Shown here piece by piece: positions 23,866 to 30,400 of a stretch of 64,000 nucleotides of DNA. Below the pieces are notes generated by a model. The model did no database searches. It saw only the letters and a list, made by a program, of their open reading frames with translations, and had not been told where the DNA came from. The translations under genes and the position numbers were made by a program. Within the stretch, counting starts at the first letter, position 1. Each line of letters begins with the position of its first letter. Source of the stretch: a virus; the IMG/VR virus record IMGVR_UViG_3300027977_000008, positions 62,001 to 126,000 of that record. The stretch is one strand, 5' to 3'.

Positions 23866-24273
23866 GTGGTTAACTTTAATTTTGGCAAGAAGAAACCAGA
23901 TATAAAACAGTATGCTATCATCGGAGTTGTATTGACAGCAGTGATAGCAACCCTCTCGCAATGCACTAAGATATCTGAAAATAATCTATGGGATATTTTA
24001 GATGAGATACAAAGAAAATATTTTCCTCAAACCATATTGAATGAGTTTATAATCAAAGATGATGAAAAACTTCAGAGAAGAATTGGTAGAGATGTAGATC
24101 GAGCAATAAATGATATAACTCCGGAGTATGATCGTATTATTTCTGATTATGACAGGAAATACAAACCCAGATACAGCGAAAAACCGGTTGACGAAAATGT
24201 GTGCTATACTAAAGACTGTAAGGCATTGGGAGGTGAGATTAGACTAACTGCTCCATGGTACGTGTCTCAGTAA
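23866..24273 (+). CDS. Membrane-anchored protein, unknown
   Basis: 135 residues from GTG 23866. A short basic N-terminus (FGKKKPDIKQY) precedes a transmembrane segment (AIIGVVLTAVIATLSQC) and a charged, probably coiled periplasmic domain with two Cys (NVCYTKDCK). Its last 10 bases overlap tRNA-Arg. A fragment of a related gene is found at 50198. A spanin-like layout is conceivable next to lysis genes but no family was recognised. Confidence 0.5.
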   Translation: MVNFNFGKKKPDIKQYAIIGVVLTAVIATLSQCTKISENNLWDILDEIQRKYFPQTILNEFIIKDDEKLQRRIGRDVDRAINDITPEYDRIISDYDRKYKPRYSEKPVDENVCYTKDCKALGGEIRLTAPWYVSQ

Positions 24274-24337
24274 CTCAGTGGACTAGAGTAACGCTCTTCT
24301 AAAGCGTGAGTCGTAGGTTCGAATCCTACCTGAGACG
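24264..24337 (+). tRNA. tRNA-Arg (anticodon TCT)
   Basis: Acceptor GTCTCAG (24264-24270) pairs with CTGAGAC (24330-24336); anticodon stem ACGCT/AGCGT with loop CTTCTAA gives TCT; T-arm GTAGG-TTCGAAT-CCTAC. CCA is not encoded. Its 5' end overlaps the stop region of the preceding gene. Confidence 0.93.
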
Positions 24338-24396
24338 TTCCTTTACTAAGGAAAATTATATCAGTACTATACCACCCAGTTGCTATTGTAACTCAG

Positions 24397-24921
24397 ATGG
24401 ATATTTTAGAAATCCAAATGAAACTTATAAAGAACTCCCTTAGAAAAGAATTGATTTCATTATGCAACGATGAAATAGATAAGTTGCTTCCTAGTCGTGC
24501 ATGGTCCATTAATCAAACCACATGGAATAAAGAATTACTTGGAGATGATTTTCATGGAGTTTGTCTTTCTGCTGATGTTTCTTCCTTTACAGAAAGAAAA
24601 ATAAAAACTGAATTGTTGAAGTTGCTTCCAGAAGCAGACAAAATTACCATGAATTATAATGTGTTTCTTAAAAATTCTGGCATCCGATGGCATAGTGATG
24701 CTAATTATAAATTTGGTGCAACATTATATTTGAATGAATGGAATAATAAGTGGGGTGGATTATTTCTATGGGAAGACAAAGAGGAAAACTTACACGTTAT
24801 TTGTCCTGAACCAGGCACATTAGTAATAAATACAGAAGAAGAAAACCATTCTATAACTCATTTGTCTTCTATTGCACCATATCCAAGAAGGTCTTTACAG
24901 ATTTGGGGAACCATGCTATAA
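24397..24921 (+). CDS. 2OG-Fe(II) oxygenase
   Basis: 174 residues. GIRWHSDANYKFGATLYLN has the H-x-D iron ligands; GGLFLWEDKE is the next strand; EEENHSITHLSSI has the distal His and RRSLQIW the 2OG-binding Arg. This is a prolyl-hydroxylase-like oxygenase of the kind that cyanophages carry in several copies. Substrate unknown. It sits between tRNA-Arg and the Leu/Gly tRNAs. Confidence 0.75.
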   Translation: MDILEIQMKLIKNSLRKELISLCNDEIDKLLPSRAWSINQTTWNKELLGDDFHGVCLSADVSSFTERKIKTELLKLLPEADKITMNYNVFLKNSGIRWHSDANYKFGATLYLNEWNNKWGGLFLWEDKEENLHVICPEPGTLVINTEEENHSITHLSSIAPYPRRSLQIWGTML

Positions 24922-24922
24922 T
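24894..24922 (+). promoter_or_regulatory. Sigma-70 promoter for tRNA-Leu/Gly
   Basis: TTTACA (24894-24899), 17 bases, TATAAT (24917-24922) with a TG extended -10. It lies over the 3' end of the oxygenase gene, 55 bases before tRNA-Leu. Confidence 0.65.
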
Positions 24923-24976
24923 GTTCAAGTGTGAAGGAAGTGCAACAGGCATGAGAAATTTGTAAGTCCCTTTTTT

Positions 24977-25056
24977 GTCGGTGTGGCGGAATGGTAGACG
25001 CGCTGGGTTTAGGTTCCAGTGACTAGTTCGTGGAGGTTCAAGTCCTCTCACCGACA
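24977..25056 (+). tRNA. tRNA-Leu (anticodon TAG)
   Basis: Acceptor GTCGGTG (24977-24983) pairs with CACCGAC (25049-25055); anticodon stem CTGGG/TCCAG, loop TTTAGGT gives TAG; a longer variable arm as expected for Leu; T-arm GAGG-TTCAAGT-CCTC. Confidence 0.93.
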
Positions 25057-25059
25057 TTT

Positions 25060-25131
25060 GCGAAATTAATTCAGCGGTAGAATGTCTGCCTTCCAAGCAG
25101 AACGTCAGGAGTTCAAATCTCCTATTTCGCT
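25060..25131 (+). tRNA. tRNA-Gly (anticodon TCC)
   Basis: Acceptor GCGAAAT (25060-25066) pairs with ATTTCGC (25124-25130); anticodon stem TCTGC/GCAGA with loop CTTCCAA gives TCC; T-arm AGGAG-TTCAAAT-CTCCT. Three bases after tRNA-Leu. Confidence 0.93.
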
Positions 25132-25156
25132 TGCCCAAAAAATTGGGCACTAAATA
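25132..25156 (+). promoter_or_regulatory. Stem-loop followed by late promoter
   Basis: TGCCCAA (25132-25138) pairs with TTGGGCA (25143-25149); CTAAATA follows at 25150-25156. The hairpin borders the tRNA block and the late promoter serves the SLH porin-like gene at 25190. Confidence 0.6.
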
Positions 25157-25189
25157 AATCTTGTATTTGTAATTTTTTAATACATTCTT

Positions 25190-26065
25190 ATGAAAATCAA
25201 ATCTATTGTTGCTAGTGCAGTTGCTGTTTCTGCAATGACTGTTCCTGCATTTGCTGGACAATTCTCTGATGTTTCCCCCACTAACTGGGCATATCAGGCA
25301 ATTACCAATCTAAATGCTCGTTACGGTTGTCTTGTTGGATATCCTAATGGTACTTTAAAGCCTGCTCAGGATGCTACTCGTGCTGAGCTGGCTGCTCTGA
25401 CGAATGCTTGCCTGGATCGCATTTCCGAGTTCTCCAGTGCTGAAGATGCCCGCACTGCTGCTGCTCTTCGTGCTGAGTTCTCTAAGCAACTTGCTGCTAC
25501 TAATGTTCGTGTAAGGACTCTTGAAGTTGCTGCCGCTCGTAAGGCACAAGGAGTTGGTCAGTATGTTGGTGTTGGTGTTCTTGTAAATAAGCAAGGTACT
25601 GATGGTAATGGTTATGGTGCTAACCGAACTGTTTCTGGTGCTACTGTTCAAGCGCGTTTCCCTGTGGCGACTGTTTGGAGTAATGATGTTTCAGTTCGTC
25701 CTTATGCTAACTTTGTCGGTAGTCCTGCTGGACAGATTGGTGCTGCTGGTGGAGCACTTGCTACTTATGATTACTCCATCTCACGCAAGACTCTTGCTAA
25801 TGGAACTAAAGTAAGTCGTGCAAATGTTTATGGTGGTGTTGGTTATCAAGTTCCTTTCGTAAACAATACTTCTTCTAACTATCAGTCTGCTGTTGGTTCA
25901 CAGGGTCAAGTTGTGTTTGCTCTGGGTGTTGAAAGTCGCATTACAGATTCTCTGGTTGGTTTTGCTGATGTTAAGTTTCCCACTACCAATGCTACCAATA
26001 GCTATGGTGGTTCCAATGGAACTTATAGTCCAGTATTTACAACTGGTCTAGGTATCAAGTTCTGA
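25190..26065 (+). CDS. SLH-domain porin-like outer-membrane protein
   Basis: 291 residues. A signal peptide (MKIKSIVASAVAVSAMTVPA, then FAG) leads into an SLH domain (FSDVSPTNWAYQAITNL through YPNGTLKPAQDATRAELAAL, residues 25-70), an Ala-rich coiled coil, and a Gly/aromatic beta-strand region ending in GLGIKF, a typical terminal beta-strand with C-terminal Phe. This is the plan of cyanobacterial SomA-type porins but much shorter (usually 450-550). Codons in the first part are more GC-rich than neighbours, suggesting host origin. Late promoter upstream, terminator downstream. Confidence 0.8.
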   Translation: MKIKSIVASAVAVSAMTVPAFAGQFSDVSPTNWAYQAITNLNARYGCLVGYPNGTLKPAQDATRAELAALTNACLDRISEFSSAEDARTAAALRAEFSKQLAATNVRVRTLEVAAARKAQGVGQYVGVGVLVNKQGTDGNGYGANRTVSGATVQARFPVATVWSNDVSVRPYANFVGSPAGQIGAAGGALATYDYSISRKTLANGTKVSRANVYGGVGYQVPFVNNTSSNYQSAVGSQGQVVFALGVESRITDSLVGFADVKFPTTNATNSYGGSNGTYSPVFTTGLGIKF

Positions 26066-26088
26066 TAAACTACTCATAGGTTGAGTTA

Positions 26089-26111
26089 GATCACTCATTT
26101 TTTGAGTGGTC
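26089..26111 (+). terminator. Terminator after the SLH gene
   Basis: GATCACTCA (26089-26097) pairs with TGAGTGGTC (26103-26111), one G-U, T-rich loop, followed by TTT. The next 80 bases to tRNA-Asn hold one 5-bp hairpin ACTGG/CCAGT with a 7-base loop near 26164-26180 and nothing else I can name. Confidence 0.65.
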
Positions 26112-26192
26112 TTTGAAAGGAAGTTAAGTCAAAGAATCAAGACAAGCAGATAATGCCCTCGTAACTGGTGTAAGTCCAGTAACTTTCTTTAT

Positions 26193-26264
26193 TCCACAAT
26201 AGCTCAGCGGTAGAGTCGGTGACTGTTAATCACTTTGTCCCTGGTTCGAATCCAGGTTGTGGAG
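26193..26264 (+). tRNA. tRNA-Asn (anticodon GTT)
   Basis: Acceptor TCCACAA (26193-26199) pairs with TTGTGGA (26257-26263); anticodon stem GGTGA/TCACT with loop CTGTTAA gives GTT; T-arm CCTGG-TTCGAAT-CCAGG. Confidence 0.93.
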
Positions 26265-26267
26265 CTT

Positions 26268-26339
26268 GGGCGATTAACTCAGCGGTAGAGTGCCTCGTTT
26301 ACACCGAGTATGTAGGCGGTTCAATCCCGTCATCGCCCA
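26268..26339 (+). tRNA. tRNA-Val (anticodon TAC)
   Basis: Acceptor GGGCGAT (26268-26274) pairs with ATCGCCC (26332-26338); anticodon stem CCTCG/CGAGT with loop TTTACAC gives TAC; T-arm GGCGG-TTCAATC-CCGTC. Confidence 0.92.
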
Positions 26340-26347
26340 TATAAATA
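26340..26347 (+). promoter_or_regulatory. Consensus late promoter after tRNA-Val
   Basis: Exact TATAAATA starting one base after tRNA-Val, 31 bases before ATG 26379. Confidence 0.65.
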
Positions 26348-26378
26348 AATAAAATTGGTGTATAAGCATTAGTAATAA

Positions 26379-26891
26379 ATGAAAAATTTTGCTGAGTTTA
26401 TGCTAGAATGTCAGTGTATTCAAGAGACTTCACTCAATCGTGTAAAATCTAAATCAGACAAAGGTGGCATGGCAATCATGTCTGCCGAAAGAGGTGATAA
26501 GTCTAAGTCTCAAAACAAAGCACGATCCAAGCAATTAACAAAAGACATTCGTGGTGCTGGTCTTCCTGGTCCAACAAAAGTAAAAGGAAGATATACAGAA
26601 AATCCTGGCACTAAAGATGAGAAAAAAGTTTCTGAAAAGTCTTATGTAATTTCATCTGGAAAGAAAAGTAAAAAAAAGTTTAAAAAGGCAGTTGCTAAAC
26701 TTGGTGCTAAGTATGATCAAGATTCCGTTTTAGTTCAAAAAAAAGGAAAGGGTGGTGCAAGTCTTACTGGAACTTCTAAAACATCTTGGCCAGGGAAAGG
26801 AAAAAATGTTAAGGTTGGCAAAATGAAACCTGGACGTACTGGTGAATTTGACACTAAAGTGAAAAACAAAACATTTACTTATGAAAACTAA
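26379..26891 (+). CDS. Basic protein with capsid-targeting-like N-terminus
   Basis: 170 residues, about a quarter Lys/Arg. It begins MKNFAEFMLECQCIQETSLN, close to T4 internal-protein targeting peptides; IQE-T is a possible prohead-protease cut. The rest is Lys/Gly/Ser-rich (GKKSKKKFKKAVAKLGAKYD), suited to binding packaged DNA. Perfect late promoter upstream. Internal head protein is the best guess. Confidence 0.5.
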   Translation: MKNFAEFMLECQCIQETSLNRVKSKSDKGGMAIMSAERGDKSKSQNKARSKQLTKDIRGAGLPGPTKVKGRYTENPGTKDEKKVSEKSYVISSGKKSKKKFKKAVAKLGAKYDQDSVLVQKKGKGGASLTGTSKTSWPGKGKNVKVGKMKPGRTGEFDTKVKNKTFTYEN

Positions 26892-27087
26892 ATTTCCTCT
26901 TCCACATGTAGTGGACACTAATGAAAAAACTGTATGGGTACTTTGTGATAGTGCCATTACTACAATGGGTATTGGTAGTATTGTAAAAAAATTCTATCCT
27001 GGATATACTCTTAAAATTGCAAGTAAAGAATATTTTAAAACCTTAAATGAATTTAAACACACTGACAATACGTTGCAAAACTTGTAA
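26881..27087 (+). CDS. Small conserved cyanophage protein
   Basis: 68 residues; LPHVVDTNEKTVWVLCDSAI is the recognisable conserved block, with ITTMGIGSIVKKFYPGYTLK after it. Overlaps both neighbours. Function unknown. Confidence 0.5.
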   Translation: MKTKFPLPHVVDTNEKTVWVLCDSAITTMGIGSIVKKFYPGYTLKIASKEYFKTLNEFKHTDNTLQNL

Positions 27088-27307
27088 CAAGGAGTTAACA
27101 AACTCCTCAAAATGGATCGTTTGTGGATGTCCAAATCAAGCAACAATTTATAATGATAAAATTTCTGCAGTAGATCTTTCGCAGATTGTTATCATAGAAG
27201 GGTTGACAAAGAAAAAAAATTCTGGTATACTGAGTCAAGATGACCTCGCTTTTCAAGAGGCAAAACGTCAACGAAAAGTTAAAAAACTTGAATTTGAAAT
27301 TCGTTAA
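27047..27307 (+). CDS. Small zinc-ribbon-like protein
   Basis: 86 residues. IRCKTCNKEL and IVCGCPNQATI provide two Cys pairs (C-x2-C, C-x-C) that could bind zinc; NDKISAVDLSQIVII follows. Similar short proteins are frequent in cyanophages. A consensus sigma-70 promoter lies inside its 3' third. Role unknown. Confidence 0.55.
   Translation: MNLNTLTIRCKTCNKELTNSSKWIVCGCPNQATIYNDKISAVDLSQIVIIEGLTKKKNSGILSQDDLAFQEAKRQRKVKKLEFEIR
27203..27231 (+). promoter_or_regulatory. Sigma-70 promoter inside the preceding gene
   Basis: TTGACA (27203-27208), 17 bases, TATACT (27226-27231). It could drive the 27307 gene, the HNH remnant and tRNA-Pro. Confidence 0.6.
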
Positions 27308-27438
27308 TGTGGAAACTTTGGTGTAAAGCATTAGGTGAAAAATCTTCTGATAACAATCATGAAGCAGATCGCATAGCAATTATTCGTACCATAATCTTTC
27401 TGAAATTGCAAGATTTAGATCTTGGAAGAATGTTCTAA
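27307..27438 (+). CDS. Truncated small protein, MWKLW family
   Basis: 43 residues starting on the previous stop (TAATG). The N-terminal half MWKLWCKALGEKSSDNNHEA, then DRIAIIRT, looks like a small cyanophage family that normally continues into a hydrophobic segment. After RTIIF the sequence becomes that of a different gene read in another frame (HNH remnant), so the C-terminus is probably lost. Confidence 0.5.
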   Translation: MWKLWCKALGEKSSDNNHEADRIAIIRTIIFLKLQDLDLGRMF

Positions 27439-27503
27439 AAGAACTTAGTAAATGCGAAGTCTTATGTTCTAACTGTCATAGAATAGAACACTTCAAAGAA
27501 TAA
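27393..27503 (+). pseudogene. C-terminal remnant of an HNH endonuclease
   Basis: 37 codons reading NLSEIARFRSWKNVLKELSK, then CEVLCSNCHRIEHFKE. The ending KCEVLCSNCHR is typical of HNH homing endonucleases, but the DNA-binding part and the first HNH half are missing. It ends directly at tRNA-Pro. Confidence 0.6.
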
Positions 27504-27579
27504 CCGAACGTCGCCTAACTTGGTCATGGCACCGCTTTTGGGAAGCGGAATAATCTGAGTTCAAATCTCAGCGTTCGGA
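27504..27579 (+). tRNA. tRNA-Pro (anticodon TGG)
   Basis: Acceptor CCGAACG (27504-27510) pairs with CGTTCGG (27572-27578); anticodon stem CCGCT/AGCGG with loop TTTGGGA gives TGG; T-arm CTGAG-TTCAAAT-CTCAG. It starts on the base after the HNH-remnant stop. Confidence 0.92.
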
Positions 27580-27582
27580 CTC

Positions 27583-27616
27583 GGCACTTGACAAAAGTGC
27601 CTTTTCATTCTATACT
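27583..27616 (+). promoter_or_regulatory. Terminator hairpin with -35 in its loop, plus promoter
   Basis: GGCACTT (27583-27589) pairs with AAGTGCC (27595-27601), followed by TTTT. TTGACA (27588-27593) runs from stem to loop; after 17 bases comes TATACT (27611-27616). It ends the tRNA transcript and starts the next one. Confidence 0.75.
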
Positions 27617-27640
27617 AAAACAGTAAACTTACAACAACAA

Positions 27641-27868
27641 ATGTCTCGCAGTCCATTTTTTTCTAAGTTCAAAACAGACATCAAAAAACTTACTTCTGCT
27701 GTAAAAGGAAGTGTTTATCTTGATGAAATGTATCCTAAACTTTATGAAAAACTTTGTAAATACTACAAATCTCGCAATGTTTATTTTTATGACGATGCGG
27801 AAAAGGATTACAACGTAATTCTTGATAATCTAGAATATGATCTAATGGACGCGGGCGTTTTAGTCTAA
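27641..27868 (+). CDS. Small early protein, unknown
   Basis: 75 residues with Lys-rich N-terminus and acidic C-terminus (YNVILDNLEYDLMDAGVLV). Expressed from the early promoter at 27588-27616. No family recognised. Confidence 0.5.
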   Translation: MSRSPFFSKFKTDIKKLTSAVKGSVYLDEMYPKLYEKLCKYYKSRNVYFYDDAEKDYNVILDNLEYDLMDAGVLV

Positions 27869-27909
27869 GTCATGGAGAGACTATAAAAACCCTGGTCGGG
27901 AGCAACCCA

Positions 27910-28131
27910 ATGCCTAAATCTAGTATTTTACGATACCTAGGCAACATTCTCCTCATACTTGGGTATCAACTTATGTTATGGGGAGATTTTCGTTATGGAT
28001 TACTTATCAAGTGTATTGGTGGTATTCTAATAATACCGTTTGCAATTAAACTTAAACTTTATGACGTTTTAACCTTATGTGGATTTTTCTCCATAAACGA
28101 AATTGCAAAACTGGTAAATTTGTTTTCTTAA
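27910..28131 (+). CDS. Small membrane protein
   Basis: 73 residues with two to three hydrophobic helices (LGNILLILGYQLMLWGDF, LLIKCIGGILIIPFAIKL, and a weaker C-terminal one). Of a kind seen in other cyanophages. Role unknown. The structured leader of the sugar operon follows. Confidence 0.55.
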   Translation: MPKSSILRYLGNILLILGYQLMLWGDFRYGLLIKCIGGILIIPFAIKLKLYDVLTLCGFFSINEIAKLVNLFS

Positions 28132-28140
28132 TTTTTTAAA

Positions 28141-28287
28141 AAAATAAGTGGTGGAGTCAATTATGACCCTATTGTTTTCTTGCTTTTTTCAAGAGCAAGT
28201 GGTGCGGATGGGGAATTCTTTCTCCGCCTGGTTTCCAATTTCCAGTTAAAGAATTGGTGGCGAGCTTGAGAATTTACTTATACGAAA
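28141..28287 (+). ncRNA. Structured leader of the sugar operon, candidate manA RNA
   Basis: A 147-base gene-free stretch with several local pairings: GTCA/TGAC (28155-28166), CTTGCT/AGCAAG (28180-28200), GCGGA/TCCGC (28205-28228), and CCAATT/AATTGG (28235-28257). It lies directly before a mannose-6-phosphate isomerase-like gene. The manA RNA motif is a known structured 5' leader in cyanophages, often upstream of manA-type genes; position and complexity fit, but I could not compare against its covariance model. Confidence 0.45.
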
Positions 28288-28656
28288 ATGGATTGTACAT
28301 GTGTACGTAGGAAAAGACCTTGGGGTTGGTATGAAACTATTGACAAAGGACTAACACATAAAGTCAAACGAATTTATGTAAATCCAAATCAAAGGTTTTC
28401 ACTTCAGTATCATAATTATCGAATAGAGCACTGGATTATTGTCCAGGGTTCTGGTATTGTTCAATTAAACGAATATACTGAATGGGTTTATCCTGGAAAA
28501 CATTTTCATATTGCAATTAACTCCCGTCACCGCATGACTGCTGGTGACAATGGAGTTCTTTTTATTGAAGTTCAACATGGGCAATGCCAGGAGAACGATG
28601 TTGTAAGATTGGAAGATGATTATGGTAGAATTGATAACGTGTATTATAACGACTGA
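28288..28656 (+). CDS. manA: Mannose-6-phosphate isomerase-like cupin
   Basis: 122 residues, the type II cupin form. RPWGWYETIDKG, VNPNQRFSLQYHNYRIEHWI and GKHFHIAINSRHRMTA contain the His/Glu/Gln metal site (Q-x-H, E-H, H-x2-R-H) of GMP-PMI C-terminal domains. It would interconvert mannose-6-P and fructose-6-P, or act as a related sugar-phosphate cupin. First gene of the sugar cluster; its stop overlaps the next start. Confidence 0.75.
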   Translation: MDCTCVRRKRPWGWYETIDKGLTHKVKRIYVNPNQRFSLQYHNYRIEHWIIVQGSGIVQLNEYTEWVYPGKHFHIAINSRHRMTAGDNGVLFIEVQHGQCQENDVVRLEDDYGRIDNVYYND

Positions 28657-29588
28657 TGTTTTTAGTTACTGGCGGCGCAGGTTTTATCGGCAGTAACTTC
28701 CTTCACTATATGAAGGAAGTTACGAATGAAAAAGTTATTGTGCTGGACAACTTAACTTACGCTGCGGATCTTCGGTTTATTCCTGAAGATCCGCAGTTTG
28801 AGTTTGTTTGGTGCGATATCACAAATGAAAATCATGTAAATTATATCTTCAAAAAATATAAACCACGCAAAGTTTTTCACTTTGCTGCAGAAAGTCATGT
28901 TGATAATTCAATCAGAAACTATAGACCATTTTTAGAAACAAATGTAATTGGAACAGTCAATCTTTTAAATGCAAGTTTAACAATTGATATACAGAAGTTT
29001 CATCATATTTCCACAGATGAAGTCTATGGATCATTAGAATACGAAGATACAGAATTATTCACAGAAGAAACTCCTTATGATCCCAGGAATCCATACAGTG
29101 CCAGTAAAGCAGCTTCCGATCATTATGTCAGAACATGGCACAACACTTACGGATTACCTTATCTCATTACTAACTGTAGCAATAATTATGGTCCTCATCA
29201 GCACATTGAAAAACTTATTCCAAAGGTAATTTTCAATACACTAAAGGATGAAGTGACTTATATGTATGGTGGTGGGCAACAGATTAGAGACTGGTTATAT
29301 GTTTACGATCATTGCCGCGCTATTTGGATGCTTGAAGATCAGCGTGTTATGAATGATCGTTTTAATATTGGTGGGGACTGTGAATTAAAAAACATTGATG
29401 TTACCAAAAAGATTTTAAAAATTCTTGGTAAACCAGAAAATTTAATTAAAGTATCTCAAGATCGTCCTGGACAAGATAAACGTTATGGTATGAGTTTTGA
29501 AAAACTTACACAACACACTGGTTGGATCCCACATTTTGATTTTGATCAAGCACTTAAAATGACTGTTGATTGGTATTTGAAACAATGA
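28656..29588 (+). CDS. rfbB: dTDP-glucose 4,6-dehydratase (RmlB family)
   Basis: 310 residues, extended SDR. TGGAGFIGSN (residues 5-14) binds NAD; HFAAESHVDNS and ISTDEVYGS (catalytic Asp-Glu) are RmlB hallmarks; NPYSASKAASD holds the Tyr-Lys pair. It makes a 4-keto-6-deoxy sugar nucleotide, the entry to deoxysugars. Next to another SDR and a 3-dehydratase, so it probably supplies the cluster's deoxysugar. Confidence 0.92.
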   Translation: MFLVTGGAGFIGSNFLHYMKEVTNEKVIVLDNLTYAADLRFIPEDPQFEFVWCDITNENHVNYIFKKYKPRKVFHFAAESHVDNSIRNYRPFLETNVIGTVNLLNASLTIDIQKFHHISTDEVYGSLEYEDTELFTEETPYDPRNPYSASKAASDHYVRTWHNTYGLPYLITNCSNNYGPHQHIEKLIPKVIFNTLKDEVTYMYGGGQQIRDWLYVYDHCRAIWMLEDQRVMNDRFNIGGDCELKNIDVTKKILKILGKPENLIKVSQDRPGQDKRYGMSFEKLTQHTGWIPHFDFDQALKMTVDWYLKQ

Positions 29589-30400
29589 TTTCTCTATACG
29601 GTGGTACTGGGTTTGTAGGTGGTAATTTTAAAAAAATGTATGATGGTTGCATAGAAATGCAACGTGATGAACGCAAACCCAAGACAAAGAATATTTTATA
29701 TTTTATCTCCACAGTTGACAATTATAATGTTCATGATAGAATTACTCTAGACGTAGATACTAATTTAAAAGTTCTATGTGAAGTATTAGATCATTGTAGA
29801 TCTGAAGACATTACTTTCAATTTTATTAGTTCTTGGTTTGTGTATGGTAAAACACCATATATTCCAGCAAAAGAAGATGCACGTTGTGAACCAACAGGAT
29901 TTTATTCCATTACTAAACGCTGTGCAGAACAACTAATCATGTCGTTCGCAGAGACATACGGAATAAAATATCGCATTCTTCGCCTTTGTAATGTTCTTGG
30001 TGTTGGGGATCAAAAAGCATCTAGAAAAAAGAATGCTATTACTTGGTTGATTGATGAACTCAAACTTCATCATGACATCAAACTTTATAATCACGGATCA
30101 CATTGTCGTGATATTATGCACGTTCAAGATGTTTGTCGTGCAATTAAACTTGTAATTGATGGTGGTAATTTAAACGAAATCTATAATATTGGATCTGGTA
30201 AACCAACATCAGTTGGTGAAATCATTCATCTTGCTAACCACTATATAAAGTCGAAAGGTAAGATTGAGAATATGGAACCGCCAGCGTTTCATAAAAATGT
30301 TCAGACAGAAAACTTCTGGATGGACACAAGGAAACTTCAAATGCTTGGGTTTGAACCAAAACTTTCATTAGAATTTATCGTCAAAGATTTATGTCTGTAA
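29585..30400 (+). CDS. NAD-dependent sugar epimerase/reductase (SDR)
   Basis: 271 residues from ATG 29585. SLYGGTGFVGGNF is the nucleotide-binding loop, FNFISSWFVYGKT the Ser-containing strand, and TGFYSITKRCAEQ the Y-x3-K catalytic pair. A late CRDIMHVQDVCRAI fits epimerases and 4-reductases. Probably modifies the 4-keto sugar made by the preceding enzyme. Exact chemistry uncertain. Confidence 0.75.
   Translation: MISLYGGTGFVGGNFKKMYDGCIEMQRDERKPKTKNILYFISTVDNYNVHDRITLDVDTNLKVLCEVLDHCRSEDITFNFISSWFVYGKTPYIPAKEDARCEPTGFYSITKRCAEQLIMSFAETYGIKYRILRLCNVLGVGDQKASRKKNAITWLIDELKLHHDIKLYNHGSHCRDIMHVQDVCRAIKLVIDGGNLNEIYNIGSGKPTSVGEIIHLANHYIKSKGKIENMEPPAFHKNVQTENFWMDTRKLQMLGFEPKLSLEFIVKDLCL

Noticed and set aside
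24188-24210. TTGACG ... TATACT promoter for tRNA-Arg
   Set aside because: The spacer is only 11 bases. A TG-extended -10 might work alone, but it lies within a coding region, so I did not list it.
26112-26192. A seventh tRNA before tRNA-Asn
   Set aside because: Only an ACTGG/CCAGT arm with 7-base loop is present; the loop lacks TTCRA, and no acceptor or anticodon arms match.
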